From assembly GCA_014529385.2 (NCBI GenBank), contig CM043947.1:128246891-128310890 (forward strand): a DNA stretch of 64,000 nt, in the 5' to 3' direction. The position numbers and the translations under genes are program-made. Each line of letters starts with the position of its first letter. The first letter of the stretch is position 1. Below are positions 58,883 through 64,000 of the stretch, piece by piece. The DNA is from Adiantum capillus-veneris (Eukaryota > Streptophyta > Polypodiopsida > Polypodiales > Pteridaceae). Below the pieces are notes generated by a model, which saw only the letters and a program-made list of their open reading frames with translations, was not told the DNA's origin and ran no database searches.

Positions 58883-59423
58883 CGCTCTGGCTCTACAGGT
58901 GCCTTCCATGTGGTATAACGCCCTTTTGATTTTGCGCTCACATCCTGGGCAATCCATGGCCACGCGCAACTCCACCGCCTGGTTTTTGATTGCAAGATTT
59001 GATTGTGTGCGCGCTCTCTCCCTCTCTCTTTCGCTTGAAAATTATGAGTTATCGACTTGCCTCTTCCATCACTCAAGTTGAATAGAAGAAGAACGTGTTC
59101 TGTTGCTGCTAGCCTTTGAACATTCCAAAGCTACAAGCACCTTCAAGCTCTACGTTAAAAAAAAAAAAGATGGTTGGGATTCTTGTAGGATTCCTCCCTT
59201 CTTTACCAGTTATGTTGAGCTTTGTGAGTATGTCAGAGAGACCTCTTAAAGCCATAAATATTGTATTTGAACAATTTTGCTCCATTTTATAATATATATT
59301 ATATTCACGTGGCTTTTTGTCCATTTTTGTCTATATGCGTCATTGTATTTAATGGTCTTTTCATCCACTCTAGGTACATATGCTCTAGGCATGTTCTCAC
59401 AAAAGTAGGGACAACGAGCACTA

Positions 59424-59652
59424 CGCTCCGAGTGCGATGGAGACTGAAGATGCAATCGCGAAGGTCTGCTCAATATAGATGCTGCTCGTCCCACCGTAGA
59501 TCTAGTTGATCAGGTGAAAGAGACACTAAGAAGCGCTACTACTGCTTCTTAGCATCTCTTTCACCTGATCAATTAGATTTAGTGGTGGAGCAAGCAACTT
59601 CTATGAGCAGACCTTCACAATGCAGCTTCAGTTTCCATAGCACCCGGAGCGC
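59424..59652. repeat. Long foldback: two 110-bp arms around a 9-base loop
   Basis: The left arm (CGCTCCGAGTGCGATGGAGA ... CTAAGAAGC, 59424-59534) pairs with the right arm (GCTTCTTAGCATCTC ... CGGAGCG, about 59544-59652) with roughly 80-85 percent complementarity by eye. Runs include GATCAGGTGAAAGAGA and GAAGGTCTGCTCA. The loop is GCTACTACT. It lies between tnpD and tnpA of copy 2; the corresponding interval of copy 1 lacks it. Such a structure could be a foldback element, an inverted gene fragment or a small-RNA hairpin precursor. Confidence 0.85.
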
Positions 59653-59817
59653 ACTGCTTTTATAAATTCACAAAAATTCAACAAAATCTCTCTACACAGG
59701 AATCCCTCCCCCTTTATGAGTTCTCTATCTCTCTTTATCTCTCTCTCTCTACTTGTCCATGTTTTCTTCTCCATTCATTCAATATTAGGATTAAATATTT
59801 GTGTGTTTAATGCAGGT

Positions 59818-61090
59818 ATGGATGATGATGAGTTTCTTTCTTCTTTGTCACCCCAACAGAGGTAGTCATACGTGGAGTATCATCGCTCTGAAGCGCAATC
59901 ACGCGTTCCTAATCCTTTAGCGTCTCCCTCTATTTTGGAGCATTCAGCACGCTCCGAAGCATCGATGTTGACGAGACAATCTTCACACTAGTCTAGGCAC
60001 CGGCGCTCTAGTGGTGGTGGCGGCGGTTCTTGTGGGAATGCCGCCGCTGATGCCTCGACACCGCCTCGTGTTCAAAGAGACTCTTTACCCTCACCTTCTT
60101 TGCCCGCCCCCACACCAGCCACGACATCGCCATCTACACCAGGTTTTGCGCGGCTGACGATCGTTCCTAGTAGCTACACATCACTAGCTACTCCTCCAGG
60201 AGTCACTCCGATCGACACTCCTCGGTTCGGGGCCCAGAATCCAATGGAGACACTTGACGTCCGTACCCCCATCGACACGCCGCTAGAGACCCCTGTCAAG
60301 ACACCCAGGTTCACACGTCACCGGCGAGAGGGCTTGTCTTACTCTGTCAACTTCAGCGGCGGCATCATCTTGGATGACGAAGGTAAGAAGATGATCTCAC
60401 GCATCCGTGGTCTTTGCTCTTAGGTGTTTAGACACTACATACTGAACACCTGGAGTGAAGTACCAAGTGATTTAAAAGACAGAGTCATTAGCATGGTGCA
60501 TGACGAGTTTCTCATTTCAACATGGGATGAACACTTCAATGAAGACCTGATGAAGGTTCGAATGCGTGAATATTACAAGCACAAGCATTTCGAAGTGAAA
60601 AAAGCAATTAATCATGGGTGGAACAGACCAGATTGGCTAGCCAAAGAAGATTGGAAGAATGTAAAGAAAGCAGCGCGCAAGAATCCCTACAAGTGGAAGG
60701 AACAAAAGGAGGCAGCCAAAGCGCGAGTAGAGGCATGGAGCTCGCACCACTTGGGGAGCGACGGGTCAGCATCATTTGAGGCCGATTTTGTAAGTGTTTT
60801 CACATTGCTCTTTAGATTTGATAGTTTAGGGTTTATGGGTTTTTAAATTCTAACATAATGGATTCTTTGTATGTTCTGACAGTGGTCGATGACATGACGT
60901 GATCGATCCCACACCGTACGAGCGCGAGTACGCAGGAAGGAAGGGCTTAAACACCCTGATGGACATTCTGAGTTCTACAGCGGCATGGTTAGTATTAGAG
61001 TTTAATCTTTCTATTTGTTGTATTGTTTTATAAATTATATGTAAGCTATTTTTTTTTATATTTTTTTGCAGGTTCTGACAGATACACCAC
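59818..61090 (+). pseudogene. CACTA tnpA-like gene with Transposase_24-type domain (copy 2)
   Basis: It starts MDDDEFLSSLSPQQ after a TTTAATGCAG acceptor. A stop follows at about 59863, another pair is near 59990, and TAG at 60421 replaces an Arg codon of copy 1. The middle is Pro/Thr-rich (TPATTSPSTPGFARLT). The conserved C-terminal domain spans 60424-60790 (NTWSEVPSDLKDRVISMVHDEF, WDEHFNEDLMKVRMREYYKHK, NRPDWLAKEDWKNVKKAARKN, KWKEQKEAAKARVEAW), matching the plant Ptta/En/Spm transposase family (PF03004). Probable introns are 60790-60882 and 60988-61071 (GT-AG). The protein would bind subterminal repeats; this copy cannot make a full one. Confidence 0.87.
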
Positions 61091-61565
61091 TTGGACGCAA
61101 TGAGACGTCTGATTAGACGACGTTTGTCTAGCCATAGCTAGATAGCATTAGTTTCCTTTTGTCATAGCATATGTATCATGAGATGACGTTTATAAGTCTT
61201 TTTGTAACTATTGTAAAACCATGTATATTTTTTCAATAATGACAATGGTGTTGTAACTATTACAGTTGTAAATTTTAACAATCAAGTGATTTTGCCTATG
61301 ATGTGTACAATTGTCATTGATTTACTTTCATCAATTTACTTTTGTCTGCTGTGTATCTTTATTCTCTAAACAATACTATATTGGATGATGGAGTTAATGG
61401 TTATATTGTCTTGTGGGTGACTACTTTGGGTCTATATCTAAGCTTGCACTTTCTTTCAAAGGTGAATCTGGGCTTATCTTGGATTCATTTAGGTTTATGC
61501 AATTATTGAACATTCAATATGGTTGATGGGTGGCAGGGCATTCAATGCCCTACCACCAAAAAAAA

Positions 61566-61989
61566 TTTCTCTCGGGCATCGCTATGAGCGTCGCTATATA
61601 AGGCTCTGTAGCATCACTATAAACGTCACTATAAGTGGCCTATAAACGTCGCTATGATCGTCCCTATAGGCGTCGCTATATAGCGACGGGTATAGCGATG
61701 CATATTGCGACAATGATAGCGACGCTCACAACAACTTTCCTGTATCGACGGTCTTAGCGACGCCGGGGAGTATAAAAACCCAATGTATTTTCGTCGCTAT
61801 AGGTAGCCTGTATGCATCGCTATTAGCGTCGCTATATAGCGACAACTATAGCAACGCATATAGCGACGCTCATAGCGACGTTCCTGTATCGAAGCTGTTA
61901 GCGACGATCTTAGCGACGCCGGGGAGTATAAAAACCCAATGTATCTCTGTCGCTCACAGCGTCACAAGTGCACACAACCTCTTGGAGTG
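61566..61989 (-). repeat. CACTA copy 2 right subterminal repeats and terminus
   Basis: Motifs of the type CGTCGCTATA/TATAGCGACG recur about twenty times in both orientations, several as back-to-back palindromes such as GTCGCTATATAGCGAC. The phrase GCCGGGGAGTATAAAAACCCAATGTAT occurs twice (61760-61786 and 61918-61944); only its first part GCCGGGGAGTATAAAAACCC is given as motif. The element ends CCTCTTGGAGTG at 61978-61989. Such arrays are the usual tnpA-binding region of CACTA elements. Confidence 0.88.
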
Positions 61990-64000
61990 ACAGTGATTCC
62001 CCGGGAGTAGGATTTTCTCCTGTTTACTATGATGTTTTACTCTCTCATCTTCTAACTCATATTATGTGTAGCATTCCACTCTAAGATGTACATGCACACA
62101 CTCCTTTTCTTTCTATATCTCTTTGATTATGTACAACGTTTGATTGTGTATGTATATACATGATTCACCAAGTATGCATGATCATTGATTATATTGCTCA
62201 TATGCTATGTTATTTTGTGTATTTGCAAGGACTCTGTGCATTTGTTTGTAGTAGTGGTATCAAAGACATGGCTTCATCCTTGGTAACAAGCAATCACAAA
62301 AGTCCAAAATTTGGTATCCGAGTGAGATGCGTGATTCGTCTCTCGATAGCGTATTTTTATTTAGGTAGCACATCTAATTGGTGTTGATTTGTAACTTTAA
62401 GTACCATTGATTAAACAATCATACTACATTCGCTGGCCCACCATTGCTACTATTATGATTTTGTCAATTCAGGTATATGATGATCGGGTATGTGATTAGA
62501 AGTATTTGGATTATATTGATTAAAATTAGGATTTGATTTATGATTATGATATAATGATGATGTTATTTATGAGTTTAGACTAGGATTTTAAATATTGAAT
62601 GATCATTGTAATCGATGATATCTTGATATATCAAGATATGGCATATACTATCTATTCTAGTGGTGTGCGCAAAGGCCAGTATGATAAGTCACTTTTTTTA
62701 TATCTTCATGGAGTTAGTGTTTCAAATCGTGTTTTACGATGTTTAAAGTCCATAAGCAAAGTCCAGTTTGATAAAAAATTGTCCTAATTTTTTTTTCGCT
62801 TTGTTGAGTACTTATTTTGCAGATAAGTTTCAAATGCTTTCAAATAAGAATTTGAAGAAGTTTTGTATGAGTGAAATGTTCGCTTTATTATGTAAGAAAA
62901 ATTTGTCTCATTGAGCGTTTTTTATTTCTACAATTTTCATACTCGTTTGGTGCTTTCAAAGCGAGTAGATGTGTAGTTTGATGTGTTTTTAAGTCATTTT
63001 AGAGCTGTTTTGGAATCATTAGTTAGAATTTGAGAAAAGGATCTAATTTTGTTTGTGTGAATTGTGTCACAAAAGTCATTAAACCTTCAAAAATGAATGT
63101 TTGATATCTCACAAAACAATTCTGACTCTTTATTGTTTTGAGTTTTATGTGATTGTGATTGTGATTGTGACTATGATTGTAATTGAAATTATGAGCGAGA
63201 TTATGATTGCTACTACACATGCAAGCTACGACACCTCTGGGGTGATCGAGTGGTTTAAGCTCCTTCTTCAAGGGTGTGCTTTACTATTGTAACTTTGATT
63301 CATATCAATGAAGATCTCTATGCCGTACATTTATAGTGCTTTCTACATCTATTATCCTAAGGCAAGAGCCAAGTAGATTGTTAAGTTTTTAAGATTTTAT
63401 CTTGATACTTTATGTTTCTAATGTGTGATTTTAACCACTATTTTTGACAAGTTAAGACTTGCATAATAATAGCATGACAACTAATGACAATTGTCTTTTA
63501 ACAAAAAGGTATATAATGGTATTTAAATTTGTTGCATTAATAGATTGTTGTATGGTTGACATTGAAATGCAATTTAAACCATTGGACTATCTAATGATGG
63601 ATATCAAATGATCACAAGTAAACTCTTTTTAGGAAGTGAAGAACGATCAGTTCGTAGGGACCATTCTTGTAACGCTTATGGGGTTCCTGAATAAGCTCAC
63701 ATAGGTTTATTAAGAGACCCATGTGGAGAGAGTAGCATTTCCCCATATCCAATGTCAATCTTTAGCTCTCTTCTCTCTTGCGATATACATAGGACACTGC
63801 TTTTGCGAGTGCGCATAAATGTGCTCCCATCTTCTCTATCTCTCTTGGATTGCACAACATTCGATTGAGTTTGTGCACTCCCGCTATATTTATAAATTAT
63901 GTTTCTCATATGCTATGGTTTTGAGTATTTACAAGGACTCCATGCATTTTTTTTAAATCAATTAAGACTATAATGACTATTAAATATGACCAACATACCT
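61990..64000. other. Gene-free AT-rich flank
   Basis: No recognisable gene. A 22-bp perfect palindrome lies at 62618-62639 (half-site ATATCTTGATA). A GTGATT-type run lies at 63151-63183. The segment 63500-63730 resembles 34170-34480. ORFs here are short and unassigned. Confidence 0.5.

Larger units (their letters stand above)
47079..61989 (+). mobile_element. CACTA (En/Spm) transposon copy 2, both ends present
   Basis: It starts CACTACAAGAGG and ends CCTCTTGGAGTG, an inverted match with one mismatch. Subterminal TAGCGACG-type repeats lie inside both ends. In between are tRNA-like tandem units, AT-rich repeats, a tnpD-like gene (from 51.7/55.3 kb to 58.63 kb), a tnpA-like gene (59.8-61.1 kb) and a rearranged copia element. 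Left flank ATG and right flank ACA do not match, so no 3-bp target duplication is visible. Stops in both genes make it non-autonomous. Without the copia insertion it would be about 9 kb. Confidence 0.88.

Overview
This is a repeat-dense piece of a land-plant nuclear genome. The plant assignment rests on CACTA (En/Spm) transposons with multi-exon tnpD- and tnpA-like genes, on Ty1/copia and Ty3 retroelements with initiator-Met-type primer sites, on very long CT/GA and CA tracts, and on the absence of any bacterial gene layout. The richness in dinucleotide tracts and the style of the elements would suit a fern or lycophyte, but that is a guess. I found no convincing single-copy cellular gene and no standard tRNA, rRNA or CRISPR array. 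Nearly everything recognisable is mobile DNA, nested in layers.

Layout. 1-11.7 kb: old degraded sequence, with unrecognised ORF fragments, a palindrome-rich degenerate tandem array (2.88-4.03 kb), a decayed Ty3 pol (6.87-8.96 kb) and a roughly 70-bp minisatellite (9.77-10.28 kb). 11.7-24.3 kb: CACTA copy 1, truncated on the right, interrupted by a young full-length copia element (17,023-22,178) with an intact 1449-codon gag-pol, nearly identical LTRs and a GATTT target duplication. 24.3-27.2 kb: two truncated minus-strand copia remnants. 28,042-30,784: a complete non-autonomous 2.7-kb LTR element with a GGCTA target duplication. 30.8-35.7 kb: AT-rich DNA without genes. 35,721-44,578: a complete 8.9-kb minus-strand LTR element with LTRs identical by eye and one intact 1726-codon gag-protease ORF, but no integrase, reverse transcriptase or RNase H. 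46.1-47.2 kb: a tandem duplication carrying two CACTA left ends. 47,079-61,989: CACTA copy 2 with both ends. It contains a second copia family member whose two halves face opposite ways because of a roughly 3.3-kb inversion. 62-64 kb: AT-rich DNA without genes.

How the parts relate. The two CACTA copies are paralogues, so each gives the uninterrupted sequence for insertions in the other. This defines the copia insertion at 17 kb to the base and reveals the inversion at 49-55 kb. The 2.7-kb non-autonomous element shares its polypurine-proximal sequence with the inverted copia element, which suggests an autonomous/non-autonomous pair. The gag-protease-only element must depend on replication enzymes supplied by another Ty3-type element. 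The most interesting signals are this gag-protease element, the parasite-partner pair, a 229-bp foldback (59,424-59,652) present in only one CACTA copy, and tandem tRNA-like (A-box/B-box) units inside both CACTA copies.
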